Shown: positions 8,651 to 16,966 of the stretch, one piece after another
Layout: each line of letters opens with the position of its first letter
Position numbering within the stretch: the stretch's first letter is position 1
Source of the DNA: Lewinella sp. W8
GTDB lineage: Bacteria > Bacteroidota > Bacteroidia > Chitinophagales > Saprospiraceae
DNA length: 64,000 nt
Direction: 5' to 3'
NCBI RefSeq assembly: GCF_004375085.3
Contig: NZ_SNAQ03000006.1
Location: forward strand, 62,001-126,000
Notes under the pieces: model-generated
What the model saw: only the letters and a program-made list of their open reading frames with translations
Told to the model about the DNA's origin: nothing
Database searches by the model: none
Made by a program: the position numbers and the translations under genes

Positions 8651-9301
8651 ATGAAAAGCGGACTTATCATTATTCTGACCTTCTGTGCTCTCAGCATTTT
8701 TGCACAGGGCCGCCCCGGTAGCGAAAAAGCAAACGAGGTATCCGACAAGTACCGGATCAGCACTCCCGTGATCGCCATACCCCAGATGTTCACCAAATCC
8801 TGGGACCACCGAAAGCACACCCAGCATCTGGAACTGCACGTAAAACGGAACCTCGACAACCAGAACATCATCGGGCTTAAGCTGGTCACCTGGCGCCTGT
8901 TCCAACCCATGGGCATCCTCTGGTGGGATGGACTTCTGGACAAACTCGACACCGAAAGCGAATTCTACCCCGGCCACGTCCGTGCGTCTGGAGTTGGAGT
9001 ATCCTACCAGCGGATGCTGTGGAAGGGGCTGTTCGCCAGCGTGGAGGTGGTCCCCCAGTTTCAAACCTACCTCGACCTGGATAAAAATAAGGCAGGAGAC
9101 GGCTTTCAGGTCTACAATTCCTATCACCTGGGCTACCACCTTGCTTTCGGAAAGCGTAAACGGTTTTTCATCGAACCCCAGGTACACTGCCAGCACTGGC
9201 TATTCGATAACGATGCCCCCGAAGGCTTCAAAGCCCTGGATGAGAAGTGGCGGGACTATTTCCTCTTCGAACCCAACCTGTATTTCGGCATCAAATTCTA
9301 G
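8651..9301 (+). CDS. Predicted outer-membrane beta-barrel protein, unknown function
   Basis: 216 aa. It has a short signal peptide (MKSGLIIILTFCALSIFAQG, likely cleaved after Ala-Gln or nearby). The mature part has alternating aromatic/polar strands (LELHVKRNL, VGVSYQRML, SVEVVPQFQTYL, YHLGYHLAFG, FFIEPQVHCQHW). The chain ends in Phe (LYFGIKF), as expected for a barrel recognised by the BAM machinery. No specific family is recognised. It has its own probable promoter (8471-8532) and a GC-rich hairpin just downstream. Confidence 0.6.
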   Translation: MKSGLIIILTFCALSIFAQGRPGSEKANEVSDKYRISTPVIAIPQMFTKSWDHRKHTQHLELHVKRNLDNQNIIGLKLVTWRLFQPMGILWWDGLLDKLDTESEFYPGHVRASGVGVSYQRMLWKGLFASVEVVPQFQTYLDLDKNKAGDGFQVYNSYHLGYHLAFGKRKRFFIEPQVHCQHWLFDNDAPEGFKALDEKWRDYFLFEPNLYFGIKF

Positions 9302-9323
9302 GGGGCAGGCCGACAGCCCCAAG

Positions 9324-9340
9324 CTGCCGCAGCGCGGCAG
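9324..9340 (+). terminator. GC-rich hairpin after the outer-membrane gene
   Basis: CTGCCGC-AGC-GCGGCAG is a perfect 7-bp stem with a 3-nt loop, 22 nt after the stop codon at 9301. No T-run follows, so it may be a stability hairpin rather than an intrinsic terminator. Confidence 0.4.
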
Positions 9341-9351
9341 GCGACGCCCCA

Positions 9352-9418
9352 TAATTCACTGTTCTCCTGCTGCTTGGGTGGAACAACGATCCGGCAAGCC
9401 CGGGAGATCAGTGAATTA
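9352..9418. repeat. Long inverted repeat, about 15-bp arms
   Basis: AATTCACTGTTCTCC on the left (from 9353) pairs with GGAGATCAGTGAATT on the right (9403-9417) with a single mismatch. The loop is about 36 nt. It lies between the outer-membrane gene and the SDR gene; its role is unknown. Confidence 0.55.
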
Positions 9419-9453
9419 CCCCCTTCACTTTCTCGATTAAGCATCCTGGCAAT

Positions 9454-10320
9454 ATGAAAAACATCTTAATCGCCGGCGCAACGGGCTACCTCGGTAGTCA
9501 CCTCGTAAAAGAACTACAAAACCGCCATTACCCGTTCCGGGCGCTCGGCAGGAACGAAGGCAAACTCAAAACCCTCGGTCTCACGGCCGACCAACGTACC
9601 GTCGCGGAGGTAACCCACCCTGAGAGTCTGAAAAATGCGCTAACGGGGATTCAGGTGGTCATTTCCACCGTAGGCATCACCCGGCAAAAAGACGGTCTTT
9701 CCTACCTGGATGTCGATTATCGGGGCAACAGGAATTTGTTGGAAGCCGCCAGGAAAGCCGGAGTAAAGAAATTCATTTACGTTTCGGCCATCAGCGGAGA
9801 CCGTTTGCGGCACCTCAAAATCATGGAAGCCAAGGAAAAGTTCGTCGATGAGCTGAAGACTTCGGGGATGGATTACGCCATCATTCGTCCCAACGGTTTC
9901 TTCTCTGACATGAACGACTTTCTCTCCATGGCCCAAAGGGGAAAAGTATATCTCTTCGGCTCGGGAGAGTATAAGTTCAATCCCATCCACGGAGCCGATC
10001 TGGCGGAGGCAATCGTTGATGCTGTCCCCACAAACGAACGGGAGATCATCATTGGTGGCCCCGACGTACTAACCCAAAACGAGGTGGCCGAAATGGCCCT
10101 CATCGCCTGGAAACGCCCGCATAACGTCCTTCATTTTCCGGATTGGAGCAGGAAGCTGCTGCTGGCCGTACTGCACACCTTCACCTCCCCAAAGTTTTAC
10201 GGCCCCTACGAGTTTTTCCTCACCATGATGGCGCAGGATAACATTGCTCCCAGATTCGGGAGCAGGCGGCTGGCCAGCTATTTCCTCCAGGAGGTCAACC
10301 GCCTACCGCCAGAAAACTGA
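9454..10320 (+). CDS. Atypical SDR / NmrA-like NAD(P)-binding protein
   Basis: 288 aa. The N-terminal Rossmann motif ILIAGATGYLGSHL (GxxGxxG) and the adjacent DV-x-Y-x-G-N-R-N-L-L-E-A-A-R-K-A-G-V-K-K-F-I-Y-V-S-A segment identify the atypical short-chain dehydrogenase / NmrA-like group. KFVDELKTSGMDYAIIRPNGFFSDM is the family's usual substrate-loop region. The canonical YxxxK catalytic pair is not clear, so it may be a redox sensor or a reductase of unknown substrate. It shares no obvious operon partner; the next gene starts 259 bp downstream beyond a strong hairpin. Confidence 0.8.
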   Translation: MKNILIAGATGYLGSHLVKELQNRHYPFRALGRNEGKLKTLGLTADQRTVAEVTHPESLKNALTGIQVVISTVGITRQKDGLSYLDVDYRGNRNLLEAARKAGVKKFIYVSAISGDRLRHLKIMEAKEKFVDELKTSGMDYAIIRPNGFFSDMNDFLSMAQRGKVYLFGSGEYKFNPIHGADLAEAIVDAVPTNEREIIIGGPDVLTQNEVAEMALIAWKRPHNVLHFPDWSRKLLLAVLHTFTSPKFYGPYEFFLTMMAQDNIAPRFGSRRLASYFLQEVNRLPPEN

Positions 10321-10345
10321 CCCCCTTTGCGCTCCCCGGCATTTG

Positions 10346-10409
10346 CTGGCACCTGCGGTAACGCCCAAAGAACGGCCCTGCATTTCCGGGGCGTTACCGC
10401 AGGTGCCAG
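10346..10409. repeat. Perfect 21-bp inverted repeat containing GCACCTGCG
   Basis: The arms at 10346-10366 (core GGCACCTGCGGTAACGCCC) and 10389-10409 are perfect reverse complements, separated by 22 nt. It sits 26 nt after the SDR stop codon. It is the best-preserved member of the family of dispersed intergenic palindromes in this window. With no T-run, a repeat element is more likely than an intrinsic terminator. Confidence 0.8.
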
Positions 10410-10579
10410 GCGTCCGGCGAAGCAACCGCGAATCCTTACCCCATTATCTTAAAACGCCCGGGATTTCCATCTCCGGCATCGGCATGGGTTCCCCAAATTA
10501 TCACCGACGGATTTCTCCCAATCACTCAGCCTACTGCAGGCTGCGAGGGAGAAGTCTCGTCTCAACCTTATCAATTATC

Positions 10580-11824
10580 ATGAGAAATCTGTTTCTGTTT
10601 CCCGTATTCCTCCTGGTCGCCCTGCTGTGCCTCACCAGCTGCGATGACGATAACATCACCACCCCGGCGGAGCCGCCCATCCGGACCTCCGCTGACTTAA
10701 GTGCTGCCCTGACAAAAATCCAAAGTAATGCGGACGCTCCGGGCTTTGGTGTCTCGGTGGTCAAAGATGATGTACTGCTCTACCAGCAGTCTTTCGGTAT
10801 GGCCGACATCGATGCTAATCGGCCCTACACCAACCAGACCATTCAGCCCATCGGTTCGATCAGTAAGACCTTCGTGGCCGCTGCCGTTGTCAAGGCAATC
10901 GAACAAGGTTACTTCACGCTGGACACCGACATCAACGACGTACTCCCGCTGCCCATCATCAACCCCAAGCGCCCCGACGATATCATCCGCGTCCGGCACC
11001 TGGTCACCCATACGTCCGGTTTACTTGACGAGGAGGACACCTACACCCAGGCCTACCACATTCTGCCCGGTGAGGATACCTCCAGCCCCGGTGCTCAACT
11101 CCTGCAAGGTGCCCTGGGGATTGAGCAACGTGCCACCTTACCCCTGGAGGATTTTCTGGCCGATTATTACCTGCCCGAAGGCGGGTTATACAGTCCGGAC
11201 AACTTCGCAAACACCGCTCCCGGCACCACCTGGAGCTATTCCAATATTGCCACCTCACTCATGGCTTACCTGGTGGAGATCGCCACGGAAACCTCCTTCG
11301 AGCAGTACGTCACCGAAAACATTCTGACCCCGCTGGCGATGGAGCAAAGCGGTTATCAGGTGGCGCCCTTTGCTCCGGGTCAGTTGGCCCAATTATACTG
11401 GGACCCCGGTACTCCCCTGCCCCGATACGCCAACGAATCTTACCCCGACGGGAGCCTCCTGACCAGTAACGAACAGCTTGCCGCCTTTCTGACGGACATG
11501 ATGCGCGGCGCCCGCGGGGAGTCCGGCATCTTATTTAACCCCTCCGGCTACCAGATGCTCTTTAGTGCGCTGCTACCCCCAGGCATGGTTCCCACCGACC
11601 TGGGAGAAAACCAGGGTATATTCTGGTTCCACAGCGGCAATATCATCAGACACGACGGCAGTGACCCCGGTACGACCTGCAACCTTGAGTTCCGTACCGA
11701 CGGAACTGCTGGCTACCTCCTGCTGACCAATATGGACGCCTCCACCTCCGACCATGCGGCCGCCTATTTTGATCTGGCCCAACGGGTGGATGATGCGGTC
11801 TCCGAATTCCTCGCAGCCAATTAA
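10580..11824 (+). CDS. Beta-lactamase-fold serine hydrolase, lipoprotein
   Basis: 414 aa from ATG 10580. The 112 codons upstream in the same frame cross a repeat and are not protein-like. The signal peptide ends in a lipobox (LLCLTSC, lipid Cys21). The class C beta-lactamase/PBP fold is shown by the SxxK motif Ser93-Ile-Ser-Lys96 in PIGSISKTF, the Tyr-x-Asn motif in TWSYSNIATSL, and VRHLVTHTSGL. The family includes D-Ala-D-Ala carboxypeptidases, esterases and peptidases acting in the periplasm. The substrate cannot be told. It is probably anchored to a membrane and faces the periplasm or the cell surface. Confidence 0.88.
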   Translation: MRNLFLFPVFLLVALLCLTSCDDDNITTPAEPPIRTSADLSAALTKIQSNADAPGFGVSVVKDDVLLYQQSFGMADIDANRPYTNQTIQPIGSISKTFVAAAVVKAIEQGYFTLDTDINDVLPLPIINPKRPDDIIRVRHLVTHTSGLLDEEDTYTQAYHILPGEDTSSPGAQLLQGALGIEQRATLPLEDFLADYYLPEGGLYSPDNFANTAPGTTWSYSNIATSLMAYLVEIATETSFEQYVTENILTPLAMEQSGYQVAPFAPGQLAQLYWDPGTPLPRYANESYPDGSLLTSNEQLAAFLTDMMRGARGESGILFNPSGYQMLFSALLPPGMVPTDLGENQGIFWFHSGNIIRHDGSDPGTTCNLEFRTDGTAGYLLLTNMDASTSDHAAAYFDLAQRVDDAVSEFLAAN

Positions 11825-11924
11825 TCCTCCATCAGCATCAATAGTTGACAATAGTTGGCGTTCAATGACGCCGCAGGAAAGTATTTTCTCGCCGGCTGGG
11901 GGCTCAAAACGGTATCGTTTTGCG

Positions 11925-12842
11925 CTAGGTTCCGAGCCGAAATTCCGTAAAGCTATCCCCCAGCCGAATTCTGCCGCGCTCATCCCGCCGCAGTTTACCG
12001 CCGGCGAGGTGAAAATCGTGTTCGAAGAGGAGGGTCCAATCACCATCAACGGCTTCGGTCAGCAGTCGTTCTTTTTCGGCCAGCGTGCGCAGGGGGCGCA
12101 CGTCATAGGCCATGACCCAGGGCACCGACATGTGGGCGCTGCTGGGAATCAGGTCGGCGCCGTAGGCGAGTCGCTGGCCGTCGGGCAGGTCGAGCAGCAG
12201 CAATTGCATGGCTTCGGTGTGGCCGTAGACGGTCCGGAGTTGAATGCCCGGCAACCAGGTAAAATCGTCCCGTTCGGCGGGCAGGAATTTCAGCCGTCCG
12301 CTGTCCTGCAGGGGGTCCAGGTTCCGGGGGAGGAAGCTGGCGGCTTCGCGGGGATTGGGGTCGCGGGCCCACCGCCACTGCGCGTCGCACACCCAGTGGG
12401 TGGCGTTGGGAAAGCGAAGCTGCGTCTGCCCCCGCTCGTCGAGGTAGCTGGCGCCGCCCACGTGGTCAAAGTGCAGGTGGGTGAAGAAAACGTCGGTAAT
12501 TTCTTCCGCCCAGAGAATGGGGTTAGTAGCAGCAGTTTCACCGGGACTTTCCGTCGGAAAGTTGGGCCCGGCGGGCAGGTGCAATGCCAATTCCAGCGGC
12601 AGCGAGGGTTGGAAGTGTTCCCGAAATTTGGCGTCGTCCTTATCCCCGATTCCCGTATCTACGAGGATGTTGCGGCCGTCGTCGGTGCGGATGAGCAGGC
12701 AGCGCATCGCCCATCGACAGCGATTGCTGTCGGGCTGCGGCGGATACTTGCGCTCCCAGACGGATTTGGGGACCACGCCGAACATGGCGCCGCCGTCCAG
12801 TTCCAGGCTGCCCGCCATGACGGTTTGCAGAGAAGTGATCAT
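11925..12842 (-). CDS. MBL-fold metallo-hydrolase
   Basis: 305 aa. The metal-binding motif HxHxDH is intact (His122-Leu-His124-Phe-Asp126-His127 in FFTHLHFDHVGGA). Upstream, ILVDTGIGD supplies the strand before the active site. Further metal ligands are expected around VYGHTEAM and LAYGADLIPSSAHM. The family covers lactonases, glyoxalase II-like enzymes and phosphodiesterases; length and layout resemble quorum-lactonase-like members, but the substrate is not determinable. No signal peptide. It follows ribH by 60 bp on the same strand and may be co-transcribed with it. Confidence 0.88.
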   Translation of the reverse strand: MITSLQTVMAGSLELDGGAMFGVVPKSVWERKYPPQPDSNRCRWAMRCLLIRTDDGRNILVDTGIGDKDDAKFREHFQPSLPLELALHLPAGPNFPTESPGETAATNPILWAEEITDVFFTHLHFDHVGGASYLDERGQTQLRFPNATHWVCDAQWRWARDPNPREAASFLPRNLDPLQDSGRLKFLPAERDDFTWLPGIQLRTVYGHTEAMQLLLLDLPDGQRLAYGADLIPSSAHMSVPWVMAYDVRPLRTLAEKERLLTEAVDGDWTLLFEHDFHLAGGKLRRDERGRIRLGDSFTEFRLGT

Positions 12843-12902
12843 CGGGAGAGGTTGTGGGGTTCGAAAATGGTTTGGGTGTAATCAGCCTAGCGGAGCGCGC
12901 GC

Positions 12903-13424
12903 TTACCCCCCAAAACCGATGGAACGCTTACCCTCCGGCTTATTGCGGTAAAGTTCGGCCATCCGCAGGGCCGTTACGGCGGCCTCCACGCCCTTGTTGC
13001 CGTGCTTACCGCCGGCACGATCCACCGCCTGCTCGTGAGTATTCGGGGTCAAGACCCCGAAGATGCAGGGCTTGCCGGTGGCGATACTGAGGTTCACCAG
13101 TCCCTGGGCCACCGCATTGTTGATGTATTCATCGTGCTTGGTTTCGCCCTTGATCACGCAGCCGATGCAGATGATGGCGTCCAGCTTTTCCCGGCCCGCC
13201 AGGATGCGGGCACCCGACGGCAGCTCAAAGCTGCCGGGCACCTGAACGACGTGGAGATTCTCTTCTTTTACCCCGTGCTTGGTCAGGGTATCGTAGCAGC
13301 CTTCGTAGAGGGCATGGGTGATGTCCTCATTCCAGTCGGCCACCACTACACCGATGGTGTATTCGGTAGCATCCGGAAGGTTGCTTTCGTCGTAGGTGCT
13401 CAGGTTCTTGCGGGCGGAGGCCAT
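12903..13424 (-). CDS. ribH: 6,7-dimethyl-8-ribityllumazine synthase
   Basis: 173 aa from ATG 13424 (MASARKNLSTYDESN). The frame stays open upstream to 13643, but the extra codons do not look like RibH. Family hallmarks are present: GVVVADWNEDIT at the N-terminus, VQVPGSFELP, the loop GCVIKGETKHDEYI, and FGVLTPNTHEQAVDRAGGKHGNKG. The enzyme condenses 5-amino-6-ribitylamino-uracil with dihydroxybutanone phosphate in riboflavin synthesis, usually as a 60-mer or pentamers. No other rib genes are nearby, as is common when the pathway is scattered. I looked for an FMN riboswitch upstream and did not recognise one. Confidence 0.95.
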   Translation of the reverse strand: MASARKNLSTYDESNLPDATEYTIGVVVADWNEDITHALYEGCYDTLTKHGVKEENLHVVQVPGSFELPSGARILAGREKLDAIICIGCVIKGETKHDEYINNAVAQGLVNLSIATGKPCIFGVLTPNTHEQAVDRAGGKHGNKGVEAAVTALRMAELYRNKPEGKRSIGFGG

Positions 13425-13806
13425 GGTCTTGCTTTTGGGGTACAATACGCCATAAGGGGTGCCAAGGTTGCATCCCCGGAGTAATCTTGCGGCCAAAACA
13501 CTGCTCCGTCCGGACCCCGGGGCATCTGCACCGGCTGAGCCGAGTATTTCGTTGCGCTTCACGCCCCGGCGCCCCCATAGATTCTTCATCCCTGTCGGTT
13601 CTCTACGGCTGGCCACTCCGAAATTTATCACTCCGAAAATCACCGCATTGTTGTGGCCCTGTGCGGAGAAGTAAAATACGTTTTTGGGCCGCGAGAACGG
13701 GAAAACATTCGCCGTAGATCGCTCGCCTCAGAAAGGCAATTTTTCCTTTCCGTTCCTGCCCCCGACGCCTTACCTTTACCCGTCCGTTAAATTCCTCCCC
13801 AAGTAG
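13425..13806. other. 382-bp intergenic region between ribH and the deoxynucleoside kinase gene
   Basis: Divergent genes leave on both sides. TACCTTTA at 13771-13778 resembles TAnnTTTG and lies 28 nt before the kinase ATG, so it is a plausible -7 element. No open frame here looks real, and no RNA element was recognised. Confidence 0.4.
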
Positions 13807-14454
13807 ATGGATAAGCCAAACAAGCAGATTAAACACGTGGCCATTGCCGGCAATATCGGTGCCGGAAAAACAACGCTTTGTACCAAATTGGGCCAGCATT
13901 TTGGCTGGGATGTGCACTACGAAAGTGCCGACGACAATCCCTACTTGAGCGATTTCTACAACGACATGCAACGCTGGAGCTTCAACCTCCAGGTATACTT
14001 TCTGCATAACCGCTACGGACAGATCCTCGGTATCCAGGAGGGTGACCGGACGGTGATTCAGGACCGGACGATCTACGAAGACGCCCACATATTCGCCCCC
14101 AACCTGCACGGGATGGGCCTGATGACCCAGCGCGACTTTGATAACTACATGGCGCTGTTCAACACCATGACCCGCCGCATCTCTCCCCCGGATCTGCTGA
14201 TCTACCTCCGGGCGGGCATCGGCACTTTGGTGGCCCACATCGAAAGCCGCGGCCGTGATTACGAGGGCAGCATGAGCCTCGACTACCTCAAGCAGCTCAA
14301 TCAGCGCTACGAAGACTGGATTTCTACCTACAAAGACGGAAACATCCTCATCATCGACGTTGACAAGGTGGACTTCGCCAATAAAGCAGAAGATCTCGGG
14401 GAAGTAATCAATAAGGTCCAGGCCAAGCTGCACGGTTTGTTTGAAGAGGTGTAG
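13807..14454 (+). CDS. Deoxynucleoside kinase
   Basis: 215 aa. The P-loop GNIGAGKT lies at 15-22 (Lys21). SADDNPYLSDFYNDMQRWSFNLQVYFLHNRY is the substrate-binding segment of dNK-family kinases, and RTIYEDAHIFA supplies the ERS/DRS-like region (here DRTIYED). The enzyme phosphorylates deoxynucleosides with ATP for nucleotide salvage; similar bacterial proteins act on deoxyadenosine or deoxyguanosine. Length is typical. Immediately downstream is the tandem repeat block at 14462-14702. Confidence 0.92.
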   Translation: MDKPNKQIKHVAIAGNIGAGKTTLCTKLGQHFGWDVHYESADDNPYLSDFYNDMQRWSFNLQVYFLHNRYGQILGIQEGDRTVIQDRTIYEDAHIFAPNLHGMGLMTQRDFDNYMALFNTMTRRISPPDLLIYLRAGIGTLVAHIESRGRDYEGSMSLDYLKQLNQRYEDWISTYKDGNILIIDVDKVDFANKAEDLGEVINKVQAKLHGLFEEV

Positions 14455-14461
14455 GTGGATT

Positions 14462-14563
14462 GTTAGTCTGTTAGTCTGTTAGTCTGTTAGTCTGTTAGTC
14501 TGTTAGTCTGTTAGTCTGTTAGTCTGTTAGTCTGTTAGTCTGTTAGTCTGTTAGTCTGTTAGT
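14462..14563. repeat. Tandem array of the 8-bp unit GTTAGTCT, about 12.7 copies
   Basis: Twelve perfect units run from 14462 to 14557, followed by a 6-nt partial copy. The array starts 8 nt after the kinase stop codon. It is non-coding and a natural candidate for slippage. Its 8-mer TTAGTCTG is the reverse complement of CAGACTAA found in the next array. Confidence 0.95.
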
Positions 14564-14600
14564 GGAATTATTAAGGGTGGTAAAAGATTACTGTCTTTGA

Positions 14601-14702
14601 ACTAAAATTACCAACAGACTAAAATTACCAACAGTCTAAAATTACCAACAGACTAAAATACCAACAGTCTATATTACTAACGAACCAAATTACCAATAGA
14701 CC
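14601..14702. repeat. Degenerate 17-bp array, ACTAAAATTACCAACAG type
   Basis: Units begin at about 14601, 14618, 14635 and 14652, then decay to the pxpA start at 14707. CAGACTAA (14615-14622 and 14649-14656) is complementary to the upstream 8-bp unit, so the two arrays can pair. There is no coding capacity. Confidence 0.85.
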
Positions 14703-14706
14703 AATC

Positions 14707-15444
14707 ATGGATCTCAACGCCGATTTAGGGGAAAGCTGGTACGATCAGAAAGTTGGTAACGATGCTGCCCTGATGCCCCTGATAAATAGCTGCAACCTCG
14801 CTTGTGGGTTTCACGGCGGAGACGCAAGCACCATGGATCGGACGATTCGCCTGGCCCAGGAACACAACGTCAGGATTGGTGCCCACCCTAGTTTTCCAGA
14901 CCGGAAGCACTTTGGCAGAAAAATGATGGACGTTCCGGCGGAGCAACTCCTCCATCTTCTCCGGTATCAGGTATTTGCCCTCGTAGGTATGGCCCGGGCC
15001 CAAGGAGCAACCGTACATCACCTGAAACCGCACGGTGCGCTCTACCATTACGTCAGTTACCGGGACATACGCGCCGCGGAGGTTATCGTTCAGGTATGTC
15101 GGGAAGCGGAAATCGGTGTGCTGTATGGACCACCGGGGAGTTTCCTATCCGATGCCGCCCGGGAAAATGATCTCGAATTTTGGCCCGAAGGTTTCGCCGA
15201 TCGTGCCTACGAACCGGACCTTAAACTGGCCAACCGCAACCTACCTAATGCAACCCTGGACGACCCCCAAGTAGCGGCGGCCCAGGCCCGTATGATCGCC
15301 CGTGACGGGGAGGTACGGTGTACAGACGGCGGCGTCCGGCCGCTTCAGGTTCGCACCATCTGCCTGCACGGTGATCACGCCGGGGCGGTGAAACGGGCGG
15401 TGGCCATCCGGAAGGTTATTGAGGAACTGGGGGGAATTTCCTGA
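14707..15444 (+). CDS. pxpA: 5-oxoprolinase subunit A (LamB/YcsF family)
   Basis: 245 aa. Strong LamB/YcsF signature: MDLNADLGES at the start, NSCNLACGFHGGD, RIGAHPSFPDRKHFGR, HLKPHGALYH, and EGFADRAYEPDLKL. In the PxpABC complex it helps open 5-oxoproline to glutamate with ATP. Here pxpB and pxpC are not adjacent: upstream are repeats and a nucleoside kinase, downstream a convergent peptidase gene. Either the partners lie elsewhere or this copy acts alone. The ATG lies right after the repeat array, so transcription signals must lie within or before the repeats. Confidence 0.92.
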   Translation: MDLNADLGESWYDQKVGNDAALMPLINSCNLACGFHGGDASTMDRTIRLAQEHNVRIGAHPSFPDRKHFGRKMMDVPAEQLLHLLRYQVFALVGMARAQGATVHHLKPHGALYHYVSYRDIRAAEVIVQVCREAEIGVLYGPPGSFLSDAARENDLEFWPEGFADRAYEPDLKLANRNLPNATLDDPQVAAAQARMIARDGEVRCTDGGVRPLQVRTICLHGDHAGAVKRAVAIRKVIEELGGIS

Positions 15445-15485
15445 CTTGCGTTCGTTCGGGAGCAACCAGCGCTTTTTCTTCCCAT

Positions 15486-16871
15486 TTAGAATTCCCTTCC
15501 GAGGTATTCCATCAAACCCCGCAGGATTTCATCTTCCTCGTCGAGGAGGTGGTCCCGGATGAGGATATCAGGGATCACGCCCTCTTCCTTCTTACTACCG
15601 TTAACTCTCACCATATAGCCCTTGGCTACGTTCACCGTAATGTTCGTGTTGGGTAGCGCGTACTGAAAGATGGAAGCCGTCAGGGAGGGGTAATCTCCCG
15701 TTTCTTCCCCGACGATGGTCCCGAAGTTGTAGTCCTGAATTTGTGCGGCCGTAACGGCCGCCTGGGAGTGGGATTGCCGGTTCACCAGTACGAAAACTTG
15801 CCCCCGGAAACGCTTTTCTTCGGGCTGAGGCGGATACTCCGCAAAGCTGTAGGAATAGACGGCTCCATCTTCACGGTCTAGCGCTTCCCGCCAGAAAGTC
15901 TCCGTGGTATCCCGGTGTTCGCGGATGTGTTGCTTCAAAAAAGCACTGGTTTTGAGGGTAAAGCTCGAGTTCCAGCGAAAAGCGCGGTCGGCGAAGTAGG
16001 ACACCAGGTAGTCGCTGAAACTGTTGTCTCCGCCGAGGTTATTGCGCAGGTCCACCACCAACACGTCAGTCTCCCGGGAGCGTATGTCCTGAAAGGCGCT
16101 GTCGATGAAGCGTCGGTAGGCCATTTCGTCCCCCGAGAAGTTGCCCGGGTTTAGGATGGCTAGTTTTTCCCTGAATTCAAGGTGCATCCGGGCATTAAAG
16201 ACTTCGCTTCGCCTTCCTTCGTAGCCTTCGACCAAAGAAATGGCGGGAACATTGTGGGTAAGTTCGGTCCCCTTTCGGACGGTGGTTATCGTAAACCGCG
16301 GTTGCTCTCCATAAGCCTGCCAGTAGTAGCGGGGGAAGGAATACAGCTCAATTTTGGCGTTTTTCAGGTAAGTTCTTTCGGCAGAGATGTGGGGATAGAT
16401 TTTTTGCAAAATTCCTTCAATCGACTCGCCATTGGTCGTACGGACTTCATCGCCTACCCTTATGGAGGGGTCATTAGAAAAATTCTTGCGGACCAGTGCA
16501 CGACCATCTTCAAACGCAATTTCCAACGGAAATACCGTACCGCCACCCTCGGCGTAGCGTACGTAGGCCGCGATGGGGAAATCAATATTGGTGTGCCCGA
16601 CGTCCAGATAGGACACCAGGGGTTGCAGGAGGTTGGTGGCTTCCAGCAAAGTGAAGGAGTCTTTCCGGATCGAAGCCCGCAGCGTACGGTATCGCTCCCT
16701 GAAGCCCATTTCGTCTAGCTTACCGGTGGAGTCAAAATGGGCGTCTTGCAGGGAATGGTAGAGATATTCCAGATCTTCAAGAACTTCCGATCGCGAAAAT
16801 TCGGGGCTGCTCTGAGCGATGGTCGAAAAGGAGAAGAAAAAGGTAAAAAGGAATAAAAAGCCTGGTTTCAT
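15486..16871 (-). CDS. Secreted S41-family peptidase
   Basis: 461 aa from ATG 16871, which opens a signal peptide (MKPGFLFLFTFFFSFSTIAQSS). The longer frame to 16913 would put 14 residues before it. A PDZ-like segment is centred on IRVGDEVRTTNGESI. The C-terminal protease core has VLVVDLRNNLGGDNSFS, VFVLVNRQSHSQAAVTAAQIQ (nucleophile Ser in the SHSQA segment) and GTIVGEETGDYPS. These are features of tail-specific (C-terminal processing) peptidases. It is likely periplasmic, processing or degrading exported proteins. Natural targets are unknown. Confidence 0.85.
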   Translation of the reverse strand: MKPGFLFLFTFFFSFSTIAQSSPEFSRSEVLEDLEYLYHSLQDAHFDSTGKLDEMGFRERYRTLRASIRKDSFTLLEATNLLQPLVSYLDVGHTNIDFPIAAYVRYAEGGGTVFPLEIAFEDGRALVRKNFSNDPSIRVGDEVRTTNGESIEGILQKIYPHISAERTYLKNAKIELYSFPRYYWQAYGEQPRFTITTVRKGTELTHNVPAISLVEGYEGRRSEVFNARMHLEFREKLAILNPGNFSGDEMAYRRFIDSAFQDIRSRETDVLVVDLRNNLGGDNSFSDYLVSYFADRAFRWNSSFTLKTSAFLKQHIREHRDTTETFWREALDREDGAVYSYSFAEYPPQPEEKRFRGQVFVLVNRQSHSQAAVTAAQIQDYNFGTIVGEETGDYPSLTASIFQYALPNTNITVNVAKGYMVRVNGSKKEEGVIPDILIRDHLLDEEDEILRGLMEYLGREF

Positions 16872-16966
16872 GGGTATCTGGGAGGGTAAATGAAAAAGTC
16901 TTGGCGGGATCAATAAACCACCGGCCCACTGGGGTCACTTACCCCACGTTATCCACCTTCCATTTG

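Noticed and set aside
11754..12881. 375-codon plus-strand frame over the MBL-fold gene
   Set aside because: The minus strand holds the intact HxHxDH enzyme; the plus frame has no family features.
13425..13806. FMN riboswitch upstream of ribH
   Set aside because: I could not find the conserved RFN boxes on the minus strand.
14462..14702. Possible CRISPR array
   Set aside because: Units are 8 and 17 bp without unique spacers, and no cas genes are near.
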